From the NCBI GenBank assembly GCA_007713455.1, contig VMRT01000006.1, forward strand, positions 62,001-126,000: a stretch of DNA of 64,000 nt, read 5' to 3'. Position 1 is the stretch's first letter; every line of letters begins with the position of its first letter. The position numbers and the translations under genes are program-made. Shown piece by piece: positions 31,355 to 42,357 of this stretch. This DNA is from Pseudomonas sp. GTDB taxonomy: Bacteria; Pseudomonadota; Gammaproteobacteria; Pseudomonadales; Pseudomonadaceae. The notes below the pieces were generated by a model. That model was not told the DNA's origin. It searched no databases and saw only the letters and a program-made list of their open reading frames with translations.

Positions 31355-33232
31355 TCAGCGACCGCGCAGGAACAGCTTGTCCAGTTCGTCCATGCCGAGC
31401 TGCGTCCAGGTCGGACGCCCATGATTGCACTGCCCGCTGCGCTCGGTATGTTCCATATCGCGCAGCAAGGCGTTCATCTCGGGCACCGTCAGCCGCCGGT
31501 TGGCGCGCACTGCGCCATGACACGCCATGGTCGCCAGCAGCTCGTTCAGATGGGCCTGAATACGGTCACTGGTGCCGTACTCAAGCAGATCGGCCAACAC
31601 ATCGCGGACCAGCCGGGTCGCTTCGGCCTGCTTGAGCAGCGACGGGATCTGTCGAATCGCCAAGGTTTCCGGCCCCAGTCGTTGCAGCTCGAAACCCAGC
31701 ATCTGAAACCATTGCCCGTGCTCTTCGGCGCAGTCGGCTTCACGCTGACTCAGCGCAATCGACTCAGGCACCAGCAATGGCTGCCCGCGCAAGCCTTCGC
31801 TGGCCATGGCGGTTTTCAGTCGCTCATAGGTGATGCGTTCGTGAGCGGCGTGCATGTCAACCAACACCATGCCCTGGGCATTTTCGGCGAGGATGTAGAC
31901 GCCCTTGAGCTGCGCCAGCGCATACCCCAGCGGCGGCACGTCATCGTGACTCGCCGGCAGTGCCGCGGGACCGCTTTCGGGCAACGGCGTGAAGAACTCG
32001 CGATAAGCACCCTGAGCTTCGGCGGTATAGCCGGCCGAAGCTGGCCGTGGCGCCTGATAACCGGCCCCTGCGCCGCGCCAGGACGACGTATCACCCTGGG
32101 GCCGCTCAAGCACGCTAGCCGCCAGACTCATTTCGTTCTGCCCGGCGAACTCGCCAGCGGCCAGTCCGGAAACCTGCGTCATCGGCGTGACGCTGGCCGG
32201 TGCCGCGAGCTGATCTTCCGGCCGCACATCCCCCAGCGCGCGATGCAGCGTGCCGTAAAGGAAGTCATGCACCATGCGGCTGTCGCGGAAGCGCACTTCA
32301 TGCTTGGTCGGGTGCACGTTGACGTCCACCACCGCCGGGTCGACATCGAGGAACAGCACGAACGTCGGGTGCCTGCCGTTGAACAGCACATCGCGATAGG
32401 CCTGGCGTACCGCATGGGCCACCAGTTTGTCGCGAACCATGCGCCCGTTGACGTAGAAATACTGCAGATCCGCCTGACTGCGCGAGAAGGTCGGCAGCCC
32501 GACCCAGCCCCACAGTCGCAAGCCGTTACGCTCGATCTCGATGGGCAGCGCCTGCTCGAGGAACGCCGGCCCGCATACCGAAGCGACACGACGCGCGCGC
32601 GCCGCATCGTCTTCGGCCTGGTGCAGCGCCAGCACGACCTTGCCGTTGTGGCGCAGATGGAAGGCCACGTCGAAACGCGCCAGCGCCAGGCGCTTGATGA
32701 CTTCCTGAAGGTGATCGAATTCGGTCTTCTCGGTGCGCAGAAACTTGCGTCGCGCCGGCGTATTGAAGAACAGATCGCGCACCTCCACCGAGGTGCCCAC
32801 CGGATGCGCCGCGGGCTGTACCCGCGCTTCCATTTCACGCCCCTCGGTCTCCACCTGCCAGGCCTCGCTGGCATCGGCGGTGCGTGAGGTCATGGTCAGA
32901 CGCGAGACGGAACTGATCGAAGCCAGCGCTTCGCCCCGAAAACCCAGACTCATGACCCGTTCGAGGTCTTCCAGATCACGAATCTTGCTGGTGGCGTGAC
33001 GCGCCAGGGCCAGCGGCAGATCGTCCGGCGGAATGCCGCAGCCGTCGTCGCGCACTCGCAGCAGCTTGACCCCGCCCTGCTCGATGTCCACATCGATGCG
33101 TCGCGCGCCCGAATCCAGACTGTTTTCCAGCAGCTCCTTGATCACCGAGGCCGGGCGTTCCACCACCTCGCCGGCGGCAATCTGGTTCGCCAGCCGCGGA
33201 CTTAGCAGCTGGATGCGCGGCACCTCGCTCAT
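31355..33232 (-). CDS. mutL: DNA mismatch repair protein MutL
   Basis: GHKL ATPase coordinating mismatch repair; 625 residues. The N-terminal ATPase has [17 protein letters not shown] and [10 protein letters not shown] motifs; a proline/alanine-rich linker leads to a C-terminal dimerisation domain. The C-terminal domain contains [12 protein letters not shown], a version of the DQHAxxExxxxE endonuclease metal site with Met replacing Gln, as I recall for Pseudomonas MutL, which works without MutH. ATG overlaps the amiB stop (ATGA, 33229-33232). Confidence 0.96.
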   Translation of the reverse strand: MSEVPRIQLLSPRLANQIAAGEVVERPASVIKELLENSLDSGARRIDVDIEQGGVKLLRVRDDGCGIPPDDLPLALARHATSKIRDLEDLERVMSLGFRGEALASISSVSRLTMTSRTADASEAWQVETEGREMEARVQPAAHPVGTSVEVRDLFFNTPARRKFLRTEKTEFDHLQEVIKRLALARFDVAFHLRHNGKVVLALHQAEDDAARARRVASVCGPAFLEQALPIEIERNGLRLWGWVGLPTFSRSQADLQYFYVNGRMVRDKLVAHAVRQAYRDVLFNGRHPTFVLFLDVDPAVVDVNVHPTKHEVRFRDSRMVHDFLYGTLHRALGDVRPEDQLAAPASVTPMTQVSGLAAGEFAGQNEMSLAASVLERPQGDTSSWRGAGAGYQAPRPASAGYTAEAQGAYREFFTPLPESGPAALPASHDDVPPLGYALAQLKGVYILAENAQGMVLVDMHAAHERITYERLKTAMASEGLRGQPLLVPESIALSQREADCAEEHGQWFQMLGFELQRLGPETLAIRQIPSLLKQAEATRLVRDVLADLLEYGTSDRIQAHLNELLATMACHGAVRANRRLTVPEMNALLRDMEHTERSGQCNHGRPTWTQLGMDELDKLFLRGR

Positions 33233-34665
33233 GGCTGCGAGGCCAGCGTGGTGGCGGGAATGTTCAGCGTCTGGCCGATCTTGATCACATCATTGCGCAG
33301 ATTGTTGGCGCTGCGCAGGGAAGTCAGGCTTACCTGATAGCGCTGGGCGAGCAATGCCAGGCTCTCGCCGGAACGTACGATGTGCTCGCGCGGCGCACTG
33401 GCGATCTTGCCGGAATCCCGCAACCAGGCCACATAGGTTCCAGGCGGCGGATTCTCATGAAAGAACTGCCTTACGCCACTGTGGATCGAGCGCGCCAGCG
33501 ACTGCTGGTGGCTCGCCGTCTGCAGCTTCTTGGCCTCGGACGGGTTCGAGATGAAGCCGGTCTCCACCAGAATCGACGGGATATCCGGCGACTTCAGCAC
33601 CATGAAGCCGGCCTGCTCGACCCGCCGCTTGTGCAGCGGGGTGATGCGCCCCATGTTGCTCAATACCTTCTGCCCGACATTCAGGCTCGATGACAACGAG
33701 GCGGTCATCGACAGATCCAGCAGCACACCTGCAAGCATCTGATCCTTGTCGCCGAGACTGACGTTGCCGGCACCGCCAATCAGGTCGGAACGGTTCTCGC
33801 TGTCGGCCAGCCAGCGCGCGGTTTCCGAGGTGGCGCCGCGGTCGGACAGGGCGAACACTGAGGCACCGTAGGCCGCCGAACGCGGCGCGGCATCGGCATG
33901 AATCGAGACGAACAGATCGGCGCCCTTCTTGCGCGCGATCTCGGTACGTTTGCGCAGCGGGATGAAGTAGTCGCCGGTGCGCACCAGCTCGGCTCGAAAA
34001 CCCTTGTCGGCGTTGATCTGCCGTTGCAGTTCCTTGGAAATCTGCAGCACCACGTGTTTCTCGTAGATCTTGCCGGGGCCAATCGCGCCGGGGTCTTCGC
34101 CACCATGACCGGCGTCGATGGCGATCACGATGTCGCGCTTGCTGCTCGCCGTAGCCGGCAGCTTCACCGCTGGCAGGGTCGGGGAAACCGGCGCGGCGGG
34201 CGTCGCCGGGGTAGCGGTGGCCGGCGGCTGGGTCGCGGCGCGAGCGGCTGTCGCCTGATCGAAGAGGTCTACCACCAGGCGATGACCGTATTGTTGATTG
34301 GGCGCCAGACTGAAGCTCTTCGGCGCTACCGGCGCATGCAGATCGACGACCACGCGAAGTGTGTCGGCATCGTGCTGGCCGGCGCGCAGAGAGGCGACCG
34401 GCGTGTTCTTCAACGGCAGCTTGTCGAGTTCGGCCTTGAGCGTCGCGCCAGTCACGTCGATGACCAGCCGATCGGGCGCGGTAAGGGTGAATATCTTGTG
34501 CTCGACCGGGCCGGATAGATCGAACACCAGGCGGGTGTTGTCCGGCGCACGCCACAGACGCACGCTCTGCACATCGCTGGCGGCATGAAGGTCGGTTGCC
34601 ATCAGCAACAGCACCAGTCCACCAATCAGGGTGCGAATGCGCATACCCAAACCCATGTTATTCAT
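33229..34665 (-). CDS. amiB: N-acetylmuramoyl-L-alanine amidase AmiB
   Basis: Periplasmic amidase cleaving septal peptidoglycan; 478 residues. Order: signal peptide ([20 protein letters not shown]), AMIN domain, Pro/Ala-rich linker, Amidase_3 zinc domain with [10 protein letters not shown], and a C-terminal LysM domain ([17 protein letters not shown]). ATG 34665 is chosen because GGAGAG is 2-3 nt upstream and it overlaps the tsaE stop as ATGA; ATG 34656 and 34644 are in frame alternatives. Confidence 0.94.
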   Translation of the reverse strand: MNNMGLGMRIRTLIGGLVLLLMATDLHAASDVQSVRLWRAPDNTRLVFDLSGPVEHKIFTLTAPDRLVIDVTGATLKAELDKLPLKNTPVASLRAGQHDADTLRVVVDLHAPVAPKSFSLAPNQQYGHRLVVDLFDQATAARAATQPPATATPATPAAPVSPTLPAVKLPATASSKRDIVIAIDAGHGGEDPGAIGPGKIYEKHVVLQISKELQRQINADKGFRAELVRTGDYFIPLRKRTEIARKKGADLFVSIHADAAPRSAAYGASVFALSDRGATSETARWLADSENRSDLIGGAGNVSLGDKDQMLAGVLLDLSMTASLSSSLNVGQKVLSNMGRITPLHKRRVEQAGFMVLKSPDIPSILVETGFISNPSEAKKLQTASHQQSLARSIHSGVRQFFHENPPPGTYVAWLRDSGKIASAPREHIVRSGESLALLAQRYQVSLTSLRSANNLRNDVIKIGQTLNIPATTLASQP

Positions 34666-35132
34666 AGCTCTCCGTCGGTCAGGGCGACACACCAGGCTTC
34701 GCCCCGCGCGGTGTGGGGCGACAGGCGCAGCGTACGGCCGGCCTCATGCGGTGCAATGGTAATGTCCATGTCGGCCTTTGGCAAAATGCCGGCCCCGCGC
34801 TCCGGCCATTCGATCAGGCACAGCGCATTGCCTTCGAAATAGTCGCGGATGCCGAGGAACTCCAGTTCTTCAGGATCGACCAGACGATACAGGTCGAAGT
34901 GGTAAACCTGCACATCGCCCAACTCGTAGGGTTCGACCAATGTGAAGGTCGGACTCTTGACCTTGCCCGCATGACCGAAGCCGCGAATCAGGCCGCGCGA
35001 CAACGTGGTCTTGCCCGCACCCAGGTCGCCATGCAGATAGATGACGCCACGACCGCCGGTCGCCTCGGCGATGCGTGCGCCCAGCGCGAGCATGGCAGCC
35101 TCGTCCGCGGCATACAGATTCACTTCCGGCAT
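34662..35132 (-). CDS. tsaE: tRNA t6A biosynthesis ATPase TsaE
   Basis: ATPase subunit of the TsaBDE complex that makes N6-threonylcarbamoyladenosine at A37 of ANN-decoding tRNAs. It has 156 residues with Walker [11 protein letters not shown] and the family motifs [10 protein letters not shown] and HFDLYRL. Located between nnr and amiB with 13-nt and ATGA overlaps, a conserved arrangement in Gammaproteobacteria. Confidence 0.95.
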   Translation of the reverse strand: MPEVNLYAADEAAMLALGARIAEATGGRGVIYLHGDLGAGKTTLSRGLIRGFGHAGKVKSPTFTLVEPYELGDVQVYHFDLYRLVDPEELEFLGIRDYFEGNALCLIEWPERGAGILPKADMDITIAPHEAGRTLRLSPHTARGEAWCVALTDGEL

Positions 35133-36610
35133 GGCGACTGCTCCTCGAGCAACTGACGAATCACGGAAACCAGATCGCTGGCGGCGAGTCCGCGCCCCTG
35201 CTCACCCAAGCGCTCGCCAGCGGAGGCGTGTAACCACGCCCCCAGGCAGGCCGCGTCGAATGGCGTCAGGTCTTGCGCCAGCAACGCACCGATCACGCCG
35301 GCCAACACGTCGCCCAAACCGGCACTGGCCATCGCCGGATGGCCGCGATCACACAGCGCCAGCCGACCATCCGCGGCGGCGATCAGCGTACCGGCGCCTT
35401 TGAGCAGTGCCACGCAGGCGTAGCGATGGGCCAGCGCACGCGCCGCAGCGGGGCGATCAGCCTGGATTTCAGCTACCGAGCACTGCAGCAGCCGCGCAGC
35501 CTCGCCCGGGTGCGGGGTAATCACGCTCGCCGCCGGCAATTCGATGCCGCCAGCCGCCAGCAGGTTCAGCGCATCGGCGTCCCACACCTGCGGCAACTCA
35601 TGTTGCGCCGCCAGCGACAGCAGGCTGCGTCCCCAGGGAGCCTGTCCCAGGCCCGGGCCGACCACCAGCACATCGGCGCGCTCGACCAGCGCGGTCAGGC
35701 TATAGGTCGACTCGACGCCACTGCACATGATTTCCGGGCGTCGTACCAGCGAAGCGGTGACATGTTCCGGACGAGTCGCCAGCGTCACCATGCCCGCGCC
35801 GCAGCGCAACGCCGCCTCGGCGCTGAGCACCGCGGCGCCGCCGGTCCCCAGATCGCCGCCAATGACCAGCACCTGACCGAAGCTGCCCTTGTGCGCCACC
35901 GGCGAGCGCGGCGCGACAGGCACCAACGTTGACTGATCCAGGCGTACAGCGTCGCCTGCGACCTGACTGACGATCTGCGGATCGGCCTGCAGATCATCGA
36001 ATACCAACGTGCCGACGCGATCCGGGCCGTCCGCGGTGAACAGCCCGAGCTTGAGCCCGATGAAGGTCACACTGAGATCGGCACGCACCGCGTGACCCAG
36101 CACCCGCCCGCTGTTGGCGCAGAGCCCGGACGGCAGATCGATGGCCAGCACCGGTAGCGCACTGCCATTGATCGCCTCGATCGCTGCGACATATGGCTCG
36201 CGCACGTCACCGGCAATGCCGGTGCCCAGTAGCGCATCCACCAGCACGCCCTGCAACATCGCCTCGGCATGCCAGGGCTCGACGACCACACCGCTCGCCC
36301 GTGCCTCGGCCAGGGCCTGCGCGGCATCGCCCTGCAAAGCTTGCGGATCGCCCACCGCCAGCACCCGCACCTGCCAGCCGGAGCGCTGCGCCAGCGCCGC
36401 AACGATGTAGCCATCGCCGGCGTTATTGCCACGTCCGGCCAGCACGGTGACCGCCCCGGCATCCGGCCAGCGCCGACGCAGCGCACGCCATGCGGCATGA
36501 GCGGCACGCTGCATCAATTCGAAACCGGGAGTGCCGGCGGCAATCAGGCGCGCATCGAGTTCGCGCACCTGGGCGGCGGTATACAGAGCGACGGGCAGGG
36601 AATCGGTCAT
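35120..36610 (-). CDS. nnr: Bifunctional NAD(P)H-hydrate epimerase / ADP-dependent dehydratase
   Basis: Repairs hydrated NAD(P)H. The 496-residue fusion has an N-terminal YjeF_N epimerase domain ([13 protein letters not shown]) and a C-terminal ribokinase-like dehydratase domain ([50 protein letters not shown]). ATG 36610 ([14 protein letters not shown]) is the likelier start; the frame extends five codons further. First gene of the nnr-tsaE-amiB-mutL run, divergent from queG. Confidence 0.93.
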   Translation of the reverse strand: MTDSLPVALYTAAQVRELDARLIAAGTPGFELMQRAAHAAWRALRRRWPDAGAVTVLAGRGNNAGDGYIVAALAQRSGWQVRVLAVGDPQALQGDAAQALAEARASGVVVEPWHAEAMLQGVLVDALLGTGIAGDVREPYVAAIEAINGSALPVLAIDLPSGLCANSGRVLGHAVRADLSVTFIGLKLGLFTADGPDRVGTLVFDDLQADPQIVSQVAGDAVRLDQSTLVPVAPRSPVAHKGSFGQVLVIGGDLGTGGAAVLSAEAALRCGAGMVTLATRPEHVTASLVRRPEIMCSGVESTYSLTALVERADVLVVGPGLGQAPWGRSLLSLAAQHELPQVWDADALNLLAAGGIELPAASVITPHPGEAARLLQCSVAEIQADRPAAARALAHRYACVALLKGAGTLIAAADGRLALCDRGHPAMASAGLGDVLAGVIGALLAQDLTPFDAACLGAWLHASAGERLGEQGRGLAASDLVSVIRQLLEEQSPCRK

Positions 36611-36679
36611 CGGAGCAGGGATCATCGCGGCGGAATGTCTGGCAGAATTATACGCACCCGCCTGTCATGCCGCTCTCCA

Positions 36680-37753
36680 ATGTCCAGCCTCTCTCTCGAC
36701 CCCGCCGCCCTCGCCCAATCCATCAAGGAATGGGGGCGTGAGCTCGGCTTCCAGCAGGTGGGGATCACCGATGTCGACCTCGGCGAGCACGAAGCGCATC
36801 TGAAGGCCTGGCTGGCAGCCGGGTATCAAGGCGAGATGGACTACATGGCCGCCCACGGCAGCAAGCGTTCGCGGCCGGACGAACTGGTGCCGGGCACGCT
36901 CAGGGTGATCTCGCTGCGCATGGACTACCTGCCCGGCGACACACGCATGACGCAGCAGCTCGCAAGTCCGGAGAAGGCCTATGTGTCACGCTACGCGCTG
37001 GGCCGCGATTACCACAAGTTGATCCGCAAACGCATCCAGCAGCTCGCCGAGCGCATTCAGCAGATGGTCGGCCCGTTCGGCTTTCGCGCATTCGTCGACA
37101 GCGCGCCGGTGCTGGAGAAGGCCGCCGGGCAGCAGGCCGGGCTCGGCTGGATCGGCAAGAACACCCTGCTGCTCAACCGCAAGGCCGGCAGCTGGTTCTT
37201 TCTCGGCGAACTGTTCGTCGATATCGCGCTGCCGGTCGACGAACCGACGACTCGCGATCACTGCGGCAGCTGCCACGCCTGCCTGGACGTCTGCCCCACC
37301 GATGCCTTCGTCGGCGAGCGGCTACTCGATGCGCGACGCTGCATTTCCTATCTCACCATCGAGCTGAAAGGCGCGATCCCCGTCGAGCTGCGCGACAAGA
37401 TCGGCAACCGCGTATTCGGATGCGACGATTGCCAGATCGTCTGTCCGTGGAACCGATTCGCCCGCCCCACCGAGCAGAGTGACTTTCAACCACGCCATAG
37501 CCTGGACAACGCCGAGCTGGCGACCCTGTTCCGCTGGACGGAAGAGGAGTTTCTCAGCCGCACCGAGGGTTCGCCGCTACGCCGCGCCGGTTACCAGCGC
37601 TGGCTGCGCAACCTGGCGGTCGGTCTAGGCAACGCGCCGTCAAGCATCCCGGTGCTGGAAGCGCTCCAGGCGCGCCGCGACGACCCCTCGGAGCTGGTAC
37701 GCGAGCATGTCGAGTGGGCGCTGGCGCAACATGCCCAGCGCCAGGCCGACTGA
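36680..37753 (+). CDS. queG: Epoxyqueuosine reductase QueG
   Basis: Cobalamin- and Fe-S-dependent enzyme completing queuosine synthesis in tRNA; 357 residues. Two ferredoxin-like 4Fe-4S motifs are visible (HCGSCHACLDVCPTDAF and CDDCQIVCPWN), with the DUF1730 core upstream and a HEAT-like C-terminus. ATG 36680 is chosen by family similarity (MSSLSLDPAALAQSIKEWG); no strong ribosome-binding site precedes it, and the upstream open frame is opposite nnr. It ends 21 bp from the convergent ftsH gene. Confidence 0.94.
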   Translation: MSSLSLDPAALAQSIKEWGRELGFQQVGITDVDLGEHEAHLKAWLAAGYQGEMDYMAAHGSKRSRPDELVPGTLRVISLRMDYLPGDTRMTQQLASPEKAYVSRYALGRDYHKLIRKRIQQLAERIQQMVGPFGFRAFVDSAPVLEKAAGQQAGLGWIGKNTLLLNRKAGSWFFLGELFVDIALPVDEPTTRDHCGSCHACLDVCPTDAFVGERLLDARRCISYLTIELKGAIPVELRDKIGNRVFGCDDCQIVCPWNRFARPTEQSDFQPRHSLDNAELATLFRWTEEEFLSRTEGSPLRRAGYQRWLRNLAVGLGNAPSSIPVLEALQARRDDPSELVREHVEWALAQHAQRQAD

Positions 37754-37774
37754 CTCGCCAGCCCTGAGGCCGCA

Positions 37775-39622
37775 TCAGGCCTGAGGGGGTGCCTGTACCG
37801 GATCGCTGGCTGGAGCCGCGCTGAGCTCACGCAGCTCATCGGCATCCAGCGTCTCCTGCTGCAGCAAACGACGCGCGCAGCGCTCAAGCAGTGCATGCCG
37901 CTCCTCGAGCAGCCCCAGGCTGCGCTGGAATGCAGACTGCACCAGCTCCTGCACTTCCTCGTCGATCGCCGTGGCGGTGCTCTCGGCATAATCATGTTGC
38001 GGCTTGAGGCCGAGCATCGCCTCGTTGCCAAGGAACGAGTTCGGCTCACGCTCCAGCGCCAGATGCCCGAGACGCTTGGACATGCCGTAACGGGTGACCA
38101 TGGCCCGGGCAATGTCGGTGACCTTGGCCAGATCGTCCGCGGCGCCAGTGGACAGATGGGCGAACACCAGCCATTCCGCCGCGCGCCCGCCGAGCAGTAC
38201 GGCCATCTTGTTTTCCAGCTCCTCGCGGGTCATCAGGAAGCGGTCCTCGATGGGCCGCTGGATGGTGTAGCCCAGTGCGCCCATGCCGCGCGGGATGATC
38301 GACACCTTGTGCACCGGATCGACCCCCGGTAGAGCCATGGCCACCAGGGCATGGCCCATCTCGTGATAGGCGACGATCTCCCGTTCGCGCGGGTTGAGCA
38401 GGCGATTGCGTTTCTCCAGCCCGGCGATGATGCGTTCGATGGCGGCGGTAAAGTCTTCCATGGCCACCGCTTCGGCATTGCGCCGGGTCGCCAGCAGCGT
38501 TGCCTCGTTGACCAGGTTGGCCAGATCGGCACCAGTAAAGCCCGGCGTTAGCGCGGCGATGGCCTGCGGATCGACATCGATGCCCAGCCGCGATTTCTTC
38601 AGGTGCACGTTGAGAATCTGCACCCGCCCGATCTTGTCCGGCCGATCGACCAGCACCTGACGGTCGAAACGGCCGGCGCGCAGCAACGCCGGGTCGAGGA
38701 TCTCCGGGCGGTTGGTGGCGGCCAGCAAGACCAGTCCGCTAGAGGTATCGAAACCGTCCATCTCCACCAAGAGCTGGTTGAGCGTCTGCTCCTTCTCGTC
38801 ATGTCCGCCGGACAGCGGGCCGGCGCCGCGGGCGCGCCCAAGGGCATCCAGTTCGTCGATGAAGATGATCGCCGGCGCCTGGGCCCGCGCCTGTTCGAAC
38901 AGATCGCGCACCCGCGCCGCACCGACGCCGACGAACATCTCGACGAATTCGGAGCCGGAAATGGAGAAGAACGGCACCTTCGCCTCGCCGGCCACGGCCC
39001 GCGCCAGCAGCGTCTTGCCGGTGCCGGGCGGGCCGACCAGCAGTACGCCCTTGGGCATGCGTCCACCGAGGCGGCCGTAGGTCTGCGGGTCACGGAGGAA
39101 TACGATGATTTCCTTGAGCTCGTCCTTGGCCTCGTCGACCCCCGCCACATCGGCGAAGCTCACCTTCATGTCGGTCTCGACGTAAACCCGCGCCTTGCTC
39201 TTGCCGATCTGCATCATGCCGCCGCCACCCAGGCCGCTGCCGATGCGCTTGAGCAGGAACAGCCAGACGCCGAAGAAGAGCATGGCCGGGACGATCCACG
39301 ACAGCAGGTCACGCACCAGCGTGCTTTCCACCTTGCCGGTGTAGCGCACCGGATACTGCTGCAGATGCTCGGCCAGCTGCGGCTCGACGCGGTTGCTGAT
39401 GAAACGTCGCTGACCGCTGGCCAAGGGCTCCTTCAGCAAGCCCTCGATGCGCCGCTCGGTGATCGCCAGCTCTTCGACGCGGCCCTCCTTGAGGTGCTGC
39501 TCGAACTCGCTGTAGGGGATGGTCGCCACCTCCTGCTGGATCGACAGCAGGTACTGCAGGCCGAGGAACACCAGAATGGCGATCATCCAGTAATTCATGT
39601 GGAACTGAGTTCGGTCTTTCAC
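37775..39622 (-). CDS. ftsH: FtsH-family membrane AAA+ zinc metalloprotease, non-housekeeping type
   Basis: 615-residue FtsH relative: N-terminal membrane helix (11-28), periplasmic segment, second membrane helix (109-125), AAA+ module with Walker A GPPGTGKT (198-204), Walker [10 protein letters not shown] and the second region of homology, then an M41 protease with zinc site HEMGH (420-424). Housekeeping FtsH usually reads HEAGH and starts differently, and sits near rlmE/folP, so this is likely a second, divergent copy, similar in type to the FtsH paralogues carried on pseudomonad stress-tolerance islands. The GTG start at 39622 is supported by AAGGAG 7 nt upstream. Its N-terminal context and neighbours (queG, ubiX) are not those of the housekeeping gene. 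Confidence 0.88.
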   Translation of the reverse strand: MKDRTQFHMNYWMIAILVFLGLQYLLSIQQEVATIPYSEFEQHLKEGRVEELAITERRIEGLLKEPLASGQRRFISNRVEPQLAEHLQQYPVRYTGKVESTLVRDLLSWIVPAMLFFGVWLFLLKRIGSGLGGGGMMQIGKSKARVYVETDMKVSFADVAGVDEAKDELKEIIVFLRDPQTYGRLGGRMPKGVLLVGPPGTGKTLLARAVAGEAKVPFFSISGSEFVEMFVGVGAARVRDLFEQARAQAPAIIFIDELDALGRARGAGPLSGGHDEKEQTLNQLLVEMDGFDTSSGLVLLAATNRPEILDPALLRAGRFDRQVLVDRPDKIGRVQILNVHLKKSRLGIDVDPQAIAALTPGFTGADLANLVNEATLLATRRNAEAVAMEDFTAAIERIIAGLEKRNRLLNPREREIVAYHEMGHALVAMALPGVDPVHKVSIIPRGMGALGYTIQRPIEDRFLMTREELENKMAVLLGGRAAEWLVFAHLSTGAADDLAKVTDIARAMVTRYGMSKRLGHLALEREPNSFLGNEAMLGLKPQHDYAESTATAIDEEVQELVQSAFQRSLGLLEERHALLERCARRLLQQETLDADELRELSAAPASDPVQAPPQA

Positions 39623-39629
39623 ACCTGTT

Positions 39630-39635
39630 CTCCTT
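39630..39635 (-). promoter_or_regulatory. Ribosome-binding site that sets the ftsH GTG start
   Basis: AAGGAG on the minus strand, 7 nt before GTG 39622. The first in-frame ATG (39598) has no comparable site, so the GTG adding eight residues is favoured. Confidence 0.7.
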
Positions 39636-39710
39636 GTGCCGCAGACCGGGAAATTATGCCTGCTGCACGGGAGGCCAGCCTGAACCCAGATCAGTAATAA
39701 AGCGCGCCGC

Positions 39711-40001
39711 TCAAAGACCGCCGCGCACGCCGAGGCCGACACCCAGCTCCGCCGCCACGGCGAAGGGCAACAGCAGCGTATCCACCAGGGCGCTGGCGGG
39801 CAGATCCAGCGCGGGATATTTCGGCGGCATGGCACCGAAACGGTCCATCGGGCAGCAACCGCCGTTGAGGCTGTACCAGTCCAGGCGTGTGCCGGAATAG
39901 ATGATCGGTGCGCCGGGCTTGGCGGCATCCAGCGTGCGCACGCTGGCGCAGCCGCCGAGCTGGCTCAGCGTCGCCAGGAGTAGCAGCGCTCGGCCGATCA
40001 T
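39711..40001 (-). CDS. YceK/YidQ-like small lipoprotein
   Basis: A 96-residue protein with a lipoprotein signal peptide ending in lipobox LGGC and the family-like body [39 protein letters not shown]. This matches the DUF1375 (YceK/YidQ) family, of unknown function, expected in the outer or inner membrane facing the periplasm. ATG 40001 lies one base after the ubiX stop, so it is co-transcribed with ubiX; ORF length upstream to 40106 is just the shadow of ubiX. Confidence 0.8.
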   Translation of the reverse strand: MIGRALLLLATLSQLGGCASVRTLDAAKPGAPIIYSGTRLDWYSLNGGCCPMDRFGAMPPKYPALDLPASALVDTLLLPFAVAAELGVGLGVRGGL

Positions 40002-40002
40002 C

Positions 40003-40632
40003 TCAGTCGTCACTGACGATATGGTGCTCGCCCCAGCGCGGCAGCATGTCCTGCGGGATGTTGAGCAGATTGAGGATGCGCGCAACCACGAAGTCGACCA
40101 GATCATCGATGGTCTGCGGCTGGTGATAGAAGCCCGGCGAGGCCGGCAGGATGGTCACCCCGAGGTTGGATAGCTTGAGCATGTTCTCAAGGTGAATGCT
40201 CGAATAAGGGGCCTCACGCGGTACCAGGATCAACTGGCGACGTTCCTTGAGCGCGACGTCGGCGGCACGCTCGATCAGGTTGTTGCAGGCGCCGGCGGCA
40301 ATCGCCGACAGCGTGCCGGTCGAGCATGGCACCACCACCATCGCGGTCGGTGCGCCGGAGCCGGAGGCCGGTGGCGCCATCCAGTCCTCCTTGGCGAACA
40401 CGCGGATCTGCCCGGCGGCGGCACCGGTGTATTCCGAGAGGAACGCCTGCATGGCCTGCGGCTTGGCCGGCAGCACCACGTCGGTCTCGGTGGCCATCAC
40501 CAGCTGCGCGGCCTTGGAGATCAGGAAGTGCACCTCGCGGTCCTCCTGGATCAGGCAATCGAGCAGGCGCAGGCCGTACTGCGCGCCGGATGCGCCGGTC
40601 ATGGCCAAGGTGATGCGTTCCGGTCCGTTCAT
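40003..40632 (-). CDS. ubiX: Flavin prenyltransferase UbiX
   Basis: Makes the prenylated FMN cofactor for the UbiD decarboxylase in ubiquinone biosynthesis. The 209-residue flavoprotein shows [13 protein letters not shown], the [14 protein letters not shown] motif and the C-terminal [15 protein letters not shown] segment. mpl lies upstream on the same strand across a hairpin-rich gap, the order known as PA4019-PA4020. Confidence 0.95.
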   Translation of the reverse strand: MNGPERITLAMTGASGAQYGLRLLDCLIQEDREVHFLISKAAQLVMATETDVVLPAKPQAMQAFLSEYTGAAAGQIRVFAKEDWMAPPASGSGAPTAMVVVPCSTGTLSAIAAGACNNLIERAADVALKERRQLILVPREAPYSSIHLENMLKLSNLGVTILPASPGFYHQPQTIDDLVDFVVARILNLLNIPQDMLPRWGEHHIVSDD

Positions 40633-40721
40633 ACATTTGTTCCCTTGTAGCCGCTTGGTCGTGTTCGGGCGGGCTGAAGCGGAACGCCGCCCGGCCCACC
40701 CTACTTGCTGATGCGATCCGC

Positions 40722-40795
40722 GTGGAAATGCCTTCGGCGATTTCCACCCTACCCACGGTCATCGTAGGGTGGAAAACCGCGAAGCGTTTTCCACC
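40722..40795. repeat. Pair of adjacent hairpins, REP-like palindromic sequence
   Basis: Two inverted repeats sit side by side between mpl and ubiX: GTGGAAAT/ATTTCCAC (40722-40747, loop about 10 nt) and GGTGGAAAAC/GTTTTCCACC (40768-40795, loop 8 nt). The arms share the GGTGGAAA core, so the two hairpins are related. The motif resembles short palindromic repeats scattered in P. stutzeri-group intergenic regions; copy number elsewhere is not visible here. Confidence 0.65.
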
Positions 40796-40803
40796 TTGAG
40801 CAA

Positions 40804-42153
40804 TCAGCTCAACGCCTCAGCCAATTTGCCGTGCAACCCACCAAAACCGCCATTGCTCATCACCACCACCTGGGTGCCCGGCACGGCGTCAGCTTTGACC
40901 TTGGCGATGATCGCCTCCAGCGAATCGCACACGGTGGTCGGCACCGGCGAGCCGGCGACGGTTGCGGCCAGATCCCAGCCAAGATTGGCGGGTGCGTACC
41001 AGATCGCCTGGTTGGCCAGCGCCACGGATTCAGCCAGGCCCTCGCGATGCGCGCCGAGCTTCATGGAGTTGGAACGCGGTTCGACCACCGCGATGATCGG
41101 CGTATCACCGACGCGCTTGCGCAGGCCGTCGAGGGTGGTGGCGATGGCGGTCGGATGGTGAGCGAAGTCGTCGTAGATGGTCACGCCGTTGACCTCCGCG
41201 ACCTTTTCCATGCGTCGCTTGACGCTCAGGAACTCGCTCAGCGCCTCGGCGCCCTGCTTCGGCAGCACACCCACATGCCGCGCCGCGGCGAGCGTCGCCA
41301 ACGCGTTGTTGACGTTGTGCTGGCCGGTCAGTTCCCATTCCACTACGCCCTGTACGACGCCCTCGAAGATCACCTCGAAGCGCGAACCGTCGGCACTCAG
41401 GAGATTCGCCTGCCATTGCCCGCCGTCTCCGGTCGTCTGCACCGGCGTCCAGCAGCCCATGCCGATGACGCGCTTGAGCGCACCTTCCGACTCGGGATGG
41501 ATGATCAGTCCCTCGCCCGGCACCGTGCGAACCAGATGATGAAACTGCCGCTCGATAGCGGCGAGATCCGGAAAGATGTCCGCGTGATCGAATTCCAGGT
41601 TGTTGAGGATCGCGGTGCGCGGGCGGTAGTGGACGAACTTGCTGCGCTTGTCGAAGAAAGCACTATCGTATTCGTCGGCCTCGACCACGAAGAACGGAGT
41701 ACCACCGAGCCGTGCGGAGATACCGAAGTTCTGCGGCACGCCACCGATAAGAAAGCCCGGGCTCATGCCGGCATGTTCCAGAACCCAGGCCAACATGCTA
41801 CTGGTGGTGGTCTTGCCATGGGTTCCGGCCGCCGCCAGCACCCAGCGCCCCTGCAGCACGTGGTCGGCCAGCCACTGCGGGCCGGAGACATAGGGCAGGC
41901 CCTTGTTCAGCACGTATTCCACCGCCGGGTTGCCGCGACTGAGGGCATTGCCGATCACCACCAGATCCGGCGCCGGCTCGAGCTGGCTCGGCTCGTAGCC
42001 CTGGGTCAGCTCGATGCCCTGGGCTTCGAGCTGGGTGCTCATCGGTGGATAGACGTTGGCGTCGGAGCCGGTGACGCGATGCCCGAGTTCCTTGGCCAGC
42101 ACCGCGAGCGAACCCATGAAGGTGCCGCAGATGCCGAGAATGTGGATATGCAT
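40804..42153 (-). CDS. mpl: UDP-N-acetylmuramate:murein tripeptide ligase Mpl
   Basis: Recycles the L-Ala-D-Glu-meso-DAP tripeptide of peptidoglycan onto UDP-MurNAc. The 449-residue product from ATG 42153 (MHIHILGICGTFMGSLAVLAKELGH) has the Mur-ligase P-loop AAAGTHGKTTTSSMLAW and central motifs (EADEYDSAFFD, NLEFDHADIF). The frame runs upstream to 42261 without family support. Divergent from the iron-type alcohol dehydrogenase gene. Confidence 0.95.
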   Translation of the reverse strand: MHIHILGICGTFMGSLAVLAKELGHRVTGSDANVYPPMSTQLEAQGIELTQGYEPSQLEPAPDLVVIGNALSRGNPAVEYVLNKGLPYVSGPQWLADHVLQGRWVLAAAGTHGKTTTSSMLAWVLEHAGMSPGFLIGGVPQNFGISARLGGTPFFVVEADEYDSAFFDKRSKFVHYRPRTAILNNLEFDHADIFPDLAAIERQFHHLVRTVPGEGLIIHPESEGALKRVIGMGCWTPVQTTGDGGQWQANLLSADGSRFEVIFEGVVQGVVEWELTGQHNVNNALATLAAARHVGVLPKQGAEALSEFLSVKRRMEKVAEVNGVTIYDDFAHHPTAIATTLDGLRKRVGDTPIIAVVEPRSNSMKLGAHREGLAESVALANQAIWYAPANLGWDLAATVAGSPVPTTVCDSLEAIIAKVKADAVPGTQVVVMSNGGFGGLHGKLAEALS

Positions 42154-42357
42154 GGATGCCCTCAAAAGCGGTGAGACCCACTGAAAAACTGCGGCGCAGG
42201 TTAGCACAGCAGGTCCCGCCAGCCGACCAGGCGCCGTTAGTCGGACGCAGAGCCGAAACACGACCGACTAGTCACCTTCTTGAGCCAGATCATTTCGCCC
42301 TCAGGTCGAGATGCGATGCTGCGAAAACCTCATTCTAGACAATCGCAGGCATTCACC

